A stretch of DNA of 37,745 bases from contig DYQK01000012.1 of the NCBI GenBank assembly GCA_020719385.1, forward strand, positions 5,817 to 43,561. The letters are read 5' to 3'. The notes beneath the pieces were generated by a model. That model did not search any database and was not told the DNA's origin. It saw only the letters and a list, made by a program, of their open reading frames with translations. Position numbers and translations under genes: made by a program. Of this stretch, positions 16,093 to 23,697 are shown one piece after another. Each line of letters starts with the position of its first letter. The first letter of the stretch is position 1. The stretch is from Rikenella microfusus. GTDB taxonomy: Bacteria; Bacteroidota; Bacteroidia; Bacteroidales; DYQK01.

Positions 16093-16458
16093 TCACCTGT
16101 AAGATTCGTAAATATAATCTGCGGCGTCGAAAAATTCAGAAGCAAGCACCATTAAAATTGCTTCGGGAGAGAAGGAATACATTTTATGCCAATCTTCGGG
16201 ATATAAAATTAAACATTTGCTCGGCGAGTCGAGAATAAATTCGTGAGTTTCAATGTTGTTGTCGTTGTAAACGGTGCATTTTCCTGCCAAACAAATGGCT
16301 GCTTGCACCGTTTTATGATGTCGATGTCCGCCGCGAGCCGAATCGTCAACACCGTAGATGTAAAAAATACGTTTAATATCGAAAGGAATCACCTTTTCTA
16401 TCACCGTGAGATTGCCGCGTTGGTCGGTGAAAGTTTTTAAATCGATTAATTTTGCCAT
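16093..16458 (-). CDS. FdtA/QdtA-type sugar 3,4-ketoisomerase-like cupin
   Basis: This 121-residue single-domain cupin starts IDLKTFTDQRGNLTVIEK and contains VDDSARGGHRHHKTVQAAICLAGKC, the signature of the WxcM-like/FdtA family. Members isomerise dTDP-4-keto-6-deoxyglucose on the way to 3-amino-deoxysugars of surface polysaccharides. The catalytic histidine candidates are in GGHRHH (near 44-47). A related possibility is a carboxylate-binding WxcM domain with no isomerase activity. The start lies 8 nt after the stop of the methyltransferase/nuclease fusion, so it is probably on the same transcript, an unexpected partner. No dTDP-sugar genes adjoin it, though a nucleotide-sugar dehydrogenase lies at 20815. 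Confidence 0.75.
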   Translation of the reverse strand: MAKLIDLKTFTDQRGNLTVIEKVIPFDIKRIFYIYGVDDSARGGHRHHKTVQAAICLAGKCTVYNDNNIETHEFILDSPSKCLILYPEDWHKMYSFSPEAILMVLASEFFDAADYIYESYR

Positions 16459-16466
16459 AAAAATGT

Positions 16467-18194
16467 TTATTTTTCGAGATTTACTCCGCCGTTGATGTGC
16501 AAAGTAATAGTTTCGAGAGTTTCAAGACCGTCATTATCAACAACTTTCGCTGCGATTTTGTGAATGCCTTTTGTAAATTTATATTTTTGTAAACCGTCTT
16601 TGTCAATGTAAATGTCGGCAGAAAATTTTTCCTCGAAAGAGAAATCCCACGCATAAAATTCGATTTTTTTATTTTCATCGGCAACGCCCTCGGCTTTGAA
16701 CGAGATTTCTGTCAACCCTGATTTATCTGTTTCGAAACTCAAAATTTCCAGTTTTAAACTTGGTTTCTTTGCAAACGGAATAAAACTGTCCACTCGAATT
16801 AACTCAATTATCACATTATCAACACTTTTGAGTCGGGCAATTTCCTCGATTAGTCCTTTTCCAAAAGAAAACGCAATTAAAAACCCTACAGGTTTTCCTG
16901 TTTCGCGGTTTTTTTCGTATAAATTTCTGTCGTTGCGAATAATTGCTGCGTGAAAATTATCGGCGTATTCTCTGCCGATGGAATCTTGTCTTTTGACTTG
17001 AATCGGAATTCCGTCTTTTGTTTTTCCATCAACTCCCTTGTCGCCGCGTTTTTTGAGATTTTCAATTCCGCCAAACATTCGCACAGCAAAACCTTCAAAG
17101 TCGAAAGCATCAGAGTTTCGCACGGTTTCGTAGTCGTATTTGTGCAACACTTTGACAAAAGGTTTCTGCAAAATATCTGCTTGTTTTTGCAGTCGCATTT
17201 CAGAAACAGAAATAGCAGTTGCTAACTCGTCAATTCCTACCCAATTTCGATTCAACTTATCTGCCACGCAAACCGTTGTTCCGCTTCCAAGAAATGGATC
17301 TAAGACAAAATCTCCTTCGTTTGAGGCACAAGAAATAATTCTTTCCAAAAGTTTTTCAGGTTTTTGTGTCGGATAACCAATTCTCTCTTTTGCGTGTGTT
17401 GTAACATTGCTGATGTCGTCCCACCAATCTCCAAGCATTACTCCTTTGCTCGGATTTAAAAAAAGTTTGAGTCTCGGAACACCGTTTTTAGTAAACTCAA
17501 TTAAATTGTTTTCGTACAACAAATCTAATTTTTCAGAGTAAGACATTTTTTTTGCTTTTTCCTCACCAACAAGTTCAATAACAATTTCTCTTGGAATTCC
17601 CCAACTTCTCCCTCTTGACGCAGGATTATACCCTTTCCATTCCTCGTTTTTGGGCTTATTAGTCGGAGCTGTCAAATTGCTTGAACTATAAAAACCTTTT
17701 CCATTTTCGTGGCAATAAATTGCTTTTTTGTATTTTTCGCTGTGTTCTGTAAAAATCGAATAATAAGTGTATTCATCGGTTTTTGTGTAATAAAAAATGC
17801 TATCTTTTAACACAGGTAATTTTTTTGAAGCGTTGCTTTTTGCACTTGTTCGCTTCCACACAATTTCGTTTCTGAAATTATTTGCTCCGAATATTTTGTC
17901 GAGAATAAAACAACGAATATAAGAATTTGCGTGATAATCGCAATGCAGAAATATTGCCCCTGTCGGTTTCAAAAGTCGATGCATTTGCTCAACTCTTGGT
18001 TTTAACCATTCGATAAAGTTCATTATTCCGCCTGCCCAGCGGTCTTTGTAACTGCGAAGTTCTTGTGCCTCGCCCCAAATTAACTCTTGATTTTTTCCTG
18101 TAAAAAACGGCGGGTCGAGATAAATTAAATCAAAAATCTCGTTTTCCATTTTTTTCATTATCTCAAGATTGTCGCCCAAAAGTAACTGATTCAT
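16467..18194 (-). CDS. fused DNA methyltransferase / PD-(D/E)XK nuclease / PKD-like protein
   Basis: With ATG 18194 this is 575 residues. The frame runs upstream to 18257, but the -7 element at 18209-18216 falls inside that extension. Residues 1-340 are a beta-class amino-methyltransferase: motif IV LDPPF at 26-30, target-recognition insert about 120-260, GYPTQKP at 273-279 and motif I DPFLGSGTT at 299-307. Residues about 350-465 look like an Mrr-type nuclease: FEGFAVRMFGG, Asp389 in DKGVDG, then Gln399 and Lys401 in IPIQVKRQ. The last 85 residues resemble a PKD fold (FYAWDF, IHKIAAKVVDNDGLETLETITL). The likely role is single-chain restriction-modification with a methyltransferase setting specificity. 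A regulatory nuclease-like domain is an alternative. The cupin gene follows by 8 nt. Confidence 0.8.
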   Translation of the reverse strand: MNQLLLGDNLEIMKKMENEIFDLIYLDPPFFTGKNQELIWGEAQELRSYKDRWAGGIMNFIEWLKPRVEQMHRLLKPTGAIFLHCDYHANSYIRCFILDKIFGANNFRNEIVWKRTSAKSNASKKLPVLKDSIFYYTKTDEYTYYSIFTEHSEKYKKAIYCHENGKGFYSSSNLTAPTNKPKNEEWKGYNPASRGRSWGIPREIVIELVGEEKAKKMSYSEKLDLLYENNLIEFTKNGVPRLKLFLNPSKGVMLGDWWDDISNVTTHAKERIGYPTQKPEKLLERIISCASNEGDFVLDPFLGSGTTVCVADKLNRNWVGIDELATAISVSEMRLQKQADILQKPFVKVLHKYDYETVRNSDAFDFEGFAVRMFGGIENLKKRGDKGVDGKTKDGIPIQVKRQDSIGREYADNFHAAIIRNDRNLYEKNRETGKPVGFLIAFSFGKGLIEEIARLKSVDNVIIELIRVDSFIPFAKKPSLKLEILSFETDKSGLTEISFKAEGVADENKKIEFYAWDFSFEEKFSADIYIDKDGLQKYKFTKGIHKIAAKVVDNDGLETLETITLHINGGVNLEK

Positions 18195-18208
18195 TATTTT
18201 TTTTTTTG

Positions 18209-18216
18209 CAAAAATA
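18209..18216 (-). promoter_or_regulatory. -7 promoter element (TATTTTTG) of the methyltransferase/nuclease fusion
   Basis: TAnnTTTG match on the minus strand 14 nt before ATG 18194. It decides against the longer reading frame. Confidence 0.6.
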
Positions 18217-18295
18217 AAAAAATTTATAATTATGTAATTTCGATAAAAAATTTTCACAAAATTAAAAAATATTTTTGTTTTTTAAATAATTTTTA

Positions 18296-18303
18296 TATTT
18301 TTG
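18296..18303 (+). promoter_or_regulatory. -7 promoter element (TATTTTTG) of the porin-like gene
   Basis: TAnnTTTG match 31 nt before ATG 18335. A second match lies at 18270-18277. Confidence 0.55.
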
Positions 18304-18334
18304 TAAAAAATTTCATTTTAAACATTTTTTTTGT

Positions 18335-19123
18335 ATGCAAATTTTTCGAAAATTTTTAGTTCTTTTTCTTTTTAGTGCGAATTTCTTTTTTGTTTCTGCT
18401 CAAGATTCGGGTTTAAATGTTAAGATTTCTGCCGATTTAGTGACAAATTACATTTGGCGTGGCGGACATTCGGGGGCAATGTTGCAAACAGGGGTTTACA
18501 ATTCGCAAACTTTTCTGGGACCGAGTTTTCAACCAACATTAGCCGTTCAGTACAACGGTTTCGAGTTAGGTGCGTGGGGTTCAACAGACTTTTTGGGACT
18601 CTACAAAGAAGCCGATTTATATGCTTCTTTTTCGAAAGCAGGACTAACATTAACAATTTACGATTATTATTGGGAATCAACCTGGACAACTGACCGATAT
18701 TTCTCTTTCAATGACACAACAACAAAGCACATTTTAGAGGGAATTATCTCGTACAAATTGCCGATAAATCAAACTTCTCTGACTCTGACGGCAGGAATGA
18801 TGTTTTTTGGGAATGACAAAAAATTTGACAAAGAAACGCGAATTTTTGATGTGAAAAAAAATAATTATTCAACATATTTCGAGTTGCTTTACAATTTTCC
18901 TGTGGGGCAACAAAATGTTGATGTTTTTGTCGGAGCAACACCGTCTGACGGATTTTACGGAGATTATTACGGCGGCGTCGAGGGTTTTGGAATTGTCAAT
19001 ATCGGAGTAACAGGCTATCGAAATATAAAAATTTCAAGCGAATATTCTTTGCCTGTAAAAGCGTCATTTATTGTAAATCCGCAGTCGGAGAAGTCGTATT
19101 TGCTTTTTGGAATCACTTTTTAA
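18335..19123 (+). CDS. outer-membrane beta-barrel protein, TorF/Gcw_chp-like
   Basis: This 262-residue protein has a signal peptide ending FVSAQ (about residue 23). The mature part begins VKISADLVTNYIWRGGHSG, the hallmark opening of the Gcw_chp (TIGR02001) family. Alternating amphipathic strands follow (ADLYASFSKAGLTLTIYDYYW, SLTLTAGMMFFG, VNIGVTGYRNIKISSEYSL), and the chain ends in an aromatic residue (LLFGITF), as outer-membrane barrels do. Its transport role is unknown; putative porin is the usual label. It stands alone with its own promoter and a strong terminator at 19130. Confidence 0.8.
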   Translation: MQIFRKFLVLFLFSANFFFVSAQDSGLNVKISADLVTNYIWRGGHSGAMLQTGVYNSQTFLGPSFQPTLAVQYNGFELGAWGSTDFLGLYKEADLYASFSKAGLTLTIYDYYWESTWTTDRYFSFNDTTTKHILEGIISYKLPINQTSLTLTAGMMFFGNDKKFDKETRIFDVKKNNYSTYFELLYNFPVGQQNVDVFVGATPSDGFYGDYYGGVEGFGIVNIGVTGYRNIKISSEYSLPVKASFIVNPQSEKSYLLFGITF

Positions 19124-19129
19124 CAATTT

Positions 19130-19188
19130 TTTCACAAAATATATCAAATTTCTCAATATTTTGATATGTTTTGTGAAATATTTTTTTT
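19130..19188 (+). terminator. terminator of the porin-like gene
   Basis: A long stem pairs TTTCACAAAA (19130-19139) with TTTTGTGAAA (19169-19178) and ATATCAAA with TTTGATAT inside it. It is followed by a run of eight T. Confidence 0.85.
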
Positions 19189-19231
19189 GAAAATTTCTAA
19201 AAATTAATTTGATATTCTCAAAAATTATTTT

Positions 19232-19239
19232 TAACTTTG
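19232..19239 (+). promoter_or_regulatory. -7 promoter element (TAACTTTG) of pepD
   Basis: TAnnTTTG match 28 nt before ATG 19268. Confidence 0.7.
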
Positions 19240-19267
19240 CAAAAATTAAACATTTTTATTTCATTCT

Positions 19268-20728
19268 ATGAATAACGATTTATTGTCTTTGTTACCTCAA
19301 CCTTTGTGGCAATATTTTGGGCAAATTTGCGATATTCCACATCCTTCAAAACAAGAAGAAAAAATAATCAATTTTGTCAGAACTTTTGGCATTGACCTCA
19401 AACTTGAAACTGTTGTTGATAAAGTCGGCAACGTAATTATTCGCAAACCTGCGACCGCAGGAATGGAAAATTGTAAAGGAGTGATTTTGCAAACGCATCT
19501 CGATATGGTTCCGCAAAAAAACAGTGATTCTCCACACAATTTTGACACCGACCCAATTTTACCCTACATTGACGGCGAATGGCTCAAGGCACGCGGCACG
19601 ACATTAGGTGCAGACAACGGCATCGGCGTAGCCGCAGCACTCGCTATTTTAGCAGACAACAACATTTCTCACGGTCCCATCGAAGCACTTTTCACCGTTG
19701 ACGAGGAAACAGGCATGACAGGTGCTTTCGGACTCGAAAAAGGTTTATTGAACGGTGATATTTTGATTAATCTCGATTCCGAAGACGAAGGCGAACTCTA
19801 CGTTGGTTGTGCAGGCGGCGTCAACACTATCGCAACTTTGCCGTACAAAACCGAAGTTTCGTTGAAAAATTCTGTTGCGTTTTTGGTTTCTCTCAAAGGT
19901 TTAAAAGGCGGACATTCAGGACTCGATATCATTTTGCAACGCGGAAACGCAAATAAAATTTTGAATCGTTTTCTCTATATTTTGTTGAAAAAATACAACA
20001 TTAGAATTTCTGAAATTTGCGGCGGAAATATGCGAAACGCAATTCCAAGAGAAGCATTTGCAAAATTTACGGTTCTCAAGCGTTTTGCTTCGAAAATTAA
20101 TCTCGAAACAGAAAATTTTGTTCAAATAATCAAAGACGAATTGTCAAGTGTTGAGTCTGATTTTACTTTTGAGGTAAAAGAAGTCGAAATGCCCGCAACC
20201 GTTATTGACAAAGCAGCAGCAACGAAAATGATTCGTTTAGTTTCTGCTTGCCCTCACGGAGTAATTAGAATGAGCAGCGAGGTCGAAGGCTTGACAGAAA
20301 CTTCAACAAATTTGGCAATTGTCGAAGCGAAAGACGGAATGTTTATTTTCACAAATTTACTTCGCAGTTCTGTGAATTCGGCAAAAGAATATTTGCAGGA
20401 AGTTATTGAGAATGTTTTTGAATTGGCAGGAGCAAAAGTTGAACACAGCGGTGCTTATCCTGGTTGGAAACCGAATATTAATTCTCTGATTTTGAAGACG
20501 ATGCAAAACGTTTATCAAGCGATGTACGGCAAAATTCCAGAGATAAAAGCTGTTCATGCAGGTTTAGAATGCGGGCTTTTTGGTGGAGTTTACCCGAATT
20601 TAGATATGATTTCTGTTGGTCCAACGATTCGTTTTCCACACTCTCCAGACGAGAAGGTCAATATTCCTTCCGTAGAGAAGTTTTGGAGATTCTTAGTCGA
20701 AACGTTGAAAAATATTCCAACGAAATAA
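19268..20728 (+). CDS. pepD: aminoacyl-histidine dipeptidase (M20, PepD)
   Basis: This cytosolic non-specific dipeptidase of the M20C family hydrolyses dipeptides including carnosine-type Xaa-His. The 486 residues match the family length. Metal-binding motifs are visible: VILQTHLDMV (His and catalytic Asp), LGADNGIGVA (bridging Asp), TVDEETGMTGA (general-base Glu and metal Glu), LINLDSEDEGELYVGCAGG, and late HAGLECGLF and GPTIRFPHSPDEK. The lid/dimerisation domain includes LKGLKGGHSGLDI. It would complete digestion of the dipeptides released by the S46 peptidase encoded about 4 kb away, though the genes are separate transcription units. Confidence 0.96.
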   Translation: MNNDLLSLLPQPLWQYFGQICDIPHPSKQEEKIINFVRTFGIDLKLETVVDKVGNVIIRKPATAGMENCKGVILQTHLDMVPQKNSDSPHNFDTDPILPYIDGEWLKARGTTLGADNGIGVAAALAILADNNISHGPIEALFTVDEETGMTGAFGLEKGLLNGDILINLDSEDEGELYVGCAGGVNTIATLPYKTEVSLKNSVAFLVSLKGLKGGHSGLDIILQRGNANKILNRFLYILLKKYNIRISEICGGNMRNAIPREAFAKFTVLKRFASKINLETENFVQIIKDELSSVESDFTFEVKEVEMPATVIDKAAATKMIRLVSACPHGVIRMSSEVEGLTETSTNLAIVEAKDGMFIFTNLLRSSVNSAKEYLQEVIENVFELAGAKVEHSGAYPGWKPNINSLILKTMQNVYQAMYGKIPEIKAVHAGLECGLFGGVYPNLDMISVGPTIRFPHSPDEKVNIPSVEKFWRFLVETLKNIPTK

Positions 20729-20742
20729 AACTTTTTTTCAAT

Positions 20743-20780
20743 AAAAAACTGTCAGATTTTTTCGAAATTTGGCAGTTTTT
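20743..20780 (+). terminator. terminator of pepD
   Basis: AAAAACTGTCA pairs with a complementary arm (TTTGGCAGTTTTT) with minor mismatches around a TTTTTTCGAAA region, 14 nt after the stop. Confidence 0.75.
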
Positions 20781-20810
20781 AAATTTTATTCACAAATTTT
20801 AACACATTTT

Positions 20811-20818
20811 AGTTTTGT
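20811..20818 (+). promoter_or_regulatory. TAnnTTTG-like string overlapping the TTG start of the nucleotide-sugar dehydrogenase
   Basis: TAGTTTTG (from the T at 20810) matches the -7 consensus but contains the TTG start codon itself at 20815-20817. If it is a working promoter, its transcript could not include this start, so it is probably coincidental. Confidence 0.2.
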
Positions 20819-22116
20819 ACGAAAATTTATTAAACAAAAAAAGCAAATTAGCAATAATTGGTTTGGGTTATGTTGGTTTGCCGTTAGCTGTTTCTTTCGC
20901 AAAAAAAATTTCAGTAATTGGTTTTGATATTCAAAAAAATCGCATTGAAAAATTAACACAAAAAATTGACCCGAATAACGAGATTTCTGCAGAGTCTTTC
21001 GAGAATCTTGATATTTTTTTCACTTCCAATGTTGAGAATTTGCGGGAAGCGGCGGTTTTTATCATTGCCGTTCCGACTCCAATAGATTCTCATAATCAGC
21101 CCGACCTTTCTGCATTAGTCCATTCGACAGAGATGGTTGCAAAAAATTTGAAAAAAAATGATTATGTAATTTACGAGTCAACGGTTTATCCCTGTTGTAC
21201 GGAGGAAATTTGCGTTCCGATTTTAGAGGAATTCTCAAATTTGAAGTTAAATATCGATTTTAAAGTTGGTTATTCACCCGAAAGAATTAATCCTGGCGAT
21301 AAGATTCATACTCTTGAGAGAGTTATAAAAATCGTTTCGGGCAGCGATGAGGAAGCATTGGAAAATATCGCAAAATTGTATGAGTTAATTATTGAGGCAG
21401 GTGTTCATTGCGTTAGCGAGATAAAAGTTGCGGAGGCGGCAAAAATTATCGAGAATACACAGCGGGATGTCAATATTGCGTTGATAAATGAACTTTCGAT
21501 TTTGTTTAATCGTATGAAAATCAATACGTTTGAGGTTTTAGAGGCGGCAGAGACAAAGTGGAATTTTCTGAGGTTTTACCCTGGACTTGTCGGCGGACAT
21601 TGCATCGGCGTTGACCCATATTATTTGGTTCACAAAGCAAAGGAGTTAAATTATCACACTCAAGTAATTACGGCAGGCAGATTTGTCAATGATTCGATGG
21701 GAAATTATATCGCCAAGCAAATAGTTAAACGAATTATTTATGCGGGAAAAGACATTCGCCAAGCGCGCGTTTTGATTTTGGGAATCACTTTTAAAGAGAA
21801 TGTTTCAGATATTCGCGGCTCGAAAGTTGTCGATATTATTCGGGAATTGAAAACTTATACCGTTGAAGTAGATGTTTTTGATTCTTTCGCAGAAAAAAAT
21901 GAAGTTAAATCGGAATATAATTTAGAATTAATAAATTTTCCGCGAGAGAATTATTATGACGCAGTTGTTGTTGCGGTGAGTCATCGCGAGTTTTTGTCGT
22001 TAGATAAAAATTATTTTCGTTCTTTGATGCGAGACAAAATAATTCTGATGGATATCAAAGGAATTTATCGCAAAACTTTGTCGCAAGATGCAGAAATAAT
22101 TTATTGGAGTTTGTGA
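20815..22116 (+). CDS. nucleotide-sugar dehydrogenase (UDP-N-acetylhexosamine 6-dehydrogenase type, TviB/WbpO-like), TTG start
   Basis: This NAD-dependent enzyme oxidises C6 of a UDP-sugar to a uronate for surface polysaccharide. The 433 residues show the Rossmann motif IGLGYVGLP (14-22), AVPTPID, YESTVYPC, YSPERINPGD, EAAKIIENTQRDVNIALINE (catalytic Lys210 and Asn214 region), the thiol Cys263 in GGHCIGVDPYYL, and ITFKENVSDIRGSKV. The YPC and IENTQRD versions favour the TviB/WbpO/WbpA branch over UDP-glucose dehydrogenase. The only start giving the expected N-terminus (MYENLLNKKSKLAIIGLG) is TTG at 20815; no ATG lies in reach. No glycosyltransferase genes adjoin it. It converges on the type II methyltransferase gene with 14 nt between stops. 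Confidence 0.9.
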   Translation: MYENLLNKKSKLAIIGLGYVGLPLAVSFAKKISVIGFDIQKNRIEKLTQKIDPNNEISAESFENLDIFFTSNVENLREAAVFIIAVPTPIDSHNQPDLSALVHSTEMVAKNLKKNDYVIYESTVYPCCTEEICVPILEEFSNLKLNIDFKVGYSPERINPGDKIHTLERVIKIVSGSDEEALENIAKLYELIIEAGVHCVSEIKVAEAAKIIENTQRDVNIALINELSILFNRMKINTFEVLEAAETKWNFLRFYPGLVGGHCIGVDPYYLVHKAKELNYHTQVITAGRFVNDSMGNYIAKQIVKRIIYAGKDIRQARVLILGITFKENVSDIRGSKVVDIIRELKTYTVEVDVFDSFAEKNEVKSEYNLELINFPRENYYDAVVVAVSHREFLSLDKNYFRSLMRDKIILMDIKGIYRKTLSQDAEIIYWSL

Positions 22117-22130
22117 AAAATGAATTTACA

Positions 22131-23024
22131 TCAATGATTTTTCATTTCAAAAATTCTGTTTTCTGCTAATTTTATATATTCTAAATTATTTTCGTAGCCG
22201 ATATATTTTCGTTCAGATTTTAAAGCAGCAATTGCTGTTGTCCCGCTGCCCATAAAAGGATCAAAAATTATGTCATTTTTGAAGGAATAAAGTTGTATTA
22301 GTCGATAAGGCAATTCGACAGGAAAAGGAGCAGGATGTCCGATTCGCTTTGCAGATTCGGTGTTCATTGCCCAAATTGATTTTGTCCATTCCATAAATTG
22401 TTCCTTCGAAATTGTGTTTTCTCGATTTTTTTGTTCGCGTTTATAATTTCCTTTCGAAAAAATTAAAATATATTCGTGAATATCTCGTAAAATTGGGTTA
22501 CTTGCTGACTGCCAACTTCCCCAAGCAGTAGAAGTGCCTGCACCTGCCGATTTATTCCAAATAATTTCGCCGCGCATATTAAATCCAATTTCTAACATTA
22601 TCTGTGAGATATAATCAGAAATCGGAATGTAAGGTTTTCTGCCTAAATTCGCAACATTGACGCAAGCCCTTCCTCCATTTATCAAAACGCGAAAAGTTTC
22701 GCAAAAAACATTTTTCAGAAAAGTTAAATATTCAGTCAAAGATAAATCGTTGTCATATTCTTTCGCAACATTATACGGCGGCGAGGTAATCATCAATGCA
22801 ACAGAATTGTCAGGAATTTCTGCGAGATTTTCGGAATTTCCGAGTAAAATTTTATTCTCTAATTCTGTGGGAAAAATATTTTCGACAGAATTGTCAATAT
22901 TTTTTACAGATAATTCGCTGTATAATTTTGTGTCATAAAACTTCGAAGAATCATGATTTACGCGGCTGGTTGTGCCGAAACTGCTTGTTTTTGTGCCTTT
23001 TCGAGATTTTTTTATTGTTTCCAT
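22131..23024 (-). CDS. type II site-specific DNA methyltransferase (beta class)
   Basis: This 297-residue amino-methyltransferase has motif IV before motif I (beta class): TSPPYNVAKEY, then EIIWNKSAGAGTSTAWGSW, then FDPFMGSGTTAIAAL and YIGYENNLEYIKLAENRI. The SPPY form is common in N4-cytosine methyltransferases but also occurs in N6-adenine enzymes. The frame runs 12 nt further to a TTG at 23036; ATG 23024 is preferred. That ATG lies upstream of the stop of the restriction endonuclease gene, overlapping it by 13 nt, so the pair is translationally linked. It protects host DNA from the partner endonuclease. Confidence 0.88.
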   Translation of the reverse strand: METIKKSRKGTKTSSFGTTSRVNHDSSKFYDTKLYSELSVKNIDNSVENIFPTELENKILLGNSENLAEIPDNSVALMITSPPYNVAKEYDNDLSLTEYLTFLKNVFCETFRVLINGGRACVNVANLGRKPYIPISDYISQIMLEIGFNMRGEIIWNKSAGAGTSTAWGSWQSASNPILRDIHEYILIFSKGNYKREQKNRENTISKEQFMEWTKSIWAMNTESAKRIGHPAPFPVELPYRLIQLYSFKNDIIFDPFMGSGTTAIAALKSERKYIGYENNLEYIKLAENRIFEMKNH

Positions 23025-23638
23025 AAATCGAGCCAACGTTCAAAATTGTTAAAATTAATTTTTTCTTTTTTCCAAAAAATTTTTATTTTCAAAGTTTCGC
23101 TATCATCAAGTAAGGTTCGCGAACCCTTCGCAGACATTTCTACACCCCGCGGGTTAGTACCTTTTTTAGGAAGTTTTATGTAATTTTCGCGACCAATTTT
23201 CGCAAGAATTTTAATTTGAGTTTTTTTTGAAATAAAATACAAACCACCTTCGCCATTCCAAATAATTTGAGACAAAAGCAAATCGCAATTTAGAGAATAA
23301 TTTTTAGCAAATTCAAAAGATTTTTCCGCATCAACGGTCCAAATTAATTTTATTCCCGAATTTTTGCCCGAAATAGTTTTTATTGAAATTGGATTTTCGA
23401 AAACTTCAACATCAACTTCAGATTCGGTGATAGGAATGTCTGTTTGTACATTTTTTTCACCGAATTTGTAAATCAATAACGCAACTAAAATTTTTTCTCG
23501 CACCGAACCAACTTCCATTCCGATTTTTCCTGCTCTTGAACTTTCGAGTTCGGCAATTTGAAAAAGTGTTGGCAATTTTTGTTGAATTTTTTCGACAATT
23601 TCTTTGTCTGTAAATAATTCTAAAATTTTTGAACTCAT
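23012..23638 (-). CDS. type II restriction endonuclease, possibly ThaI family
   Basis: This 208-residue protein is directly upstream of and overlapping a cognate methyltransferase. It looks like a PD-(D/E)XK nuclease: MEVGSVREKILVALLIYKFG supplies a helix with Glu42 and Glu48, and Asp76 (ESEVDVEVF) is followed after eight residues by SIK (85-87). An S-x-K variant is known in Cfr10I-type enzymes. WTVDAEKSFEF, NCDLLLSQIIWNGEGGLYFI and KGTNPRGVEMS remind me of ThaI-family enzymes, which cut CGCG, but I recall this only loosely. No -7 element is visible between its start and the speD-speE gene, only a strong hairpin. Confidence 0.72.
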   Translation of the reverse strand: MSSKILELFTDKEIVEKIQQKLPTLFQIAELESSRAGKIGMEVGSVREKILVALLIYKFGEKNVQTDIPITESEVDVEVFENPISIKTISGKNSGIKLIWTVDAEKSFEFAKNYSLNCDLLLSQIIWNGEGGLYFISKKTQIKILAKIGRENYIKLPKKGTNPRGVEMSAKGSRTLLDDSETLKIKIFWKKEKINFNNFERWLDLWKQ

Positions 23639-23657
23639 TTTTCGGTAATTTTTTCTA

Positions 23658-23692
23658 AAAATTTGCCAAATTTTTTAGATTTGGCAAATTTT
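23658..23692 (-). terminator. terminator between speD-speE and the restriction gene
   Basis: A perfect 14-bp stem AAAATTTGCCAAAT/ATTTGGCAAATTTT has a 7-nt loop. On the minus strand it lies just after the speD-speE stop and 19 nt before the restriction endonuclease ATG. Confidence 0.75.
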
Positions 23693-23697
23693 CTCGT

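Noticed and set aside
18195-18257. 21-residue N-terminal extension of the methyltransferase fusion
   Set aside because: It contains the -7 element at 18209-18216 and precedes MNQLLLGDN, the usual start of such methyltransferases.
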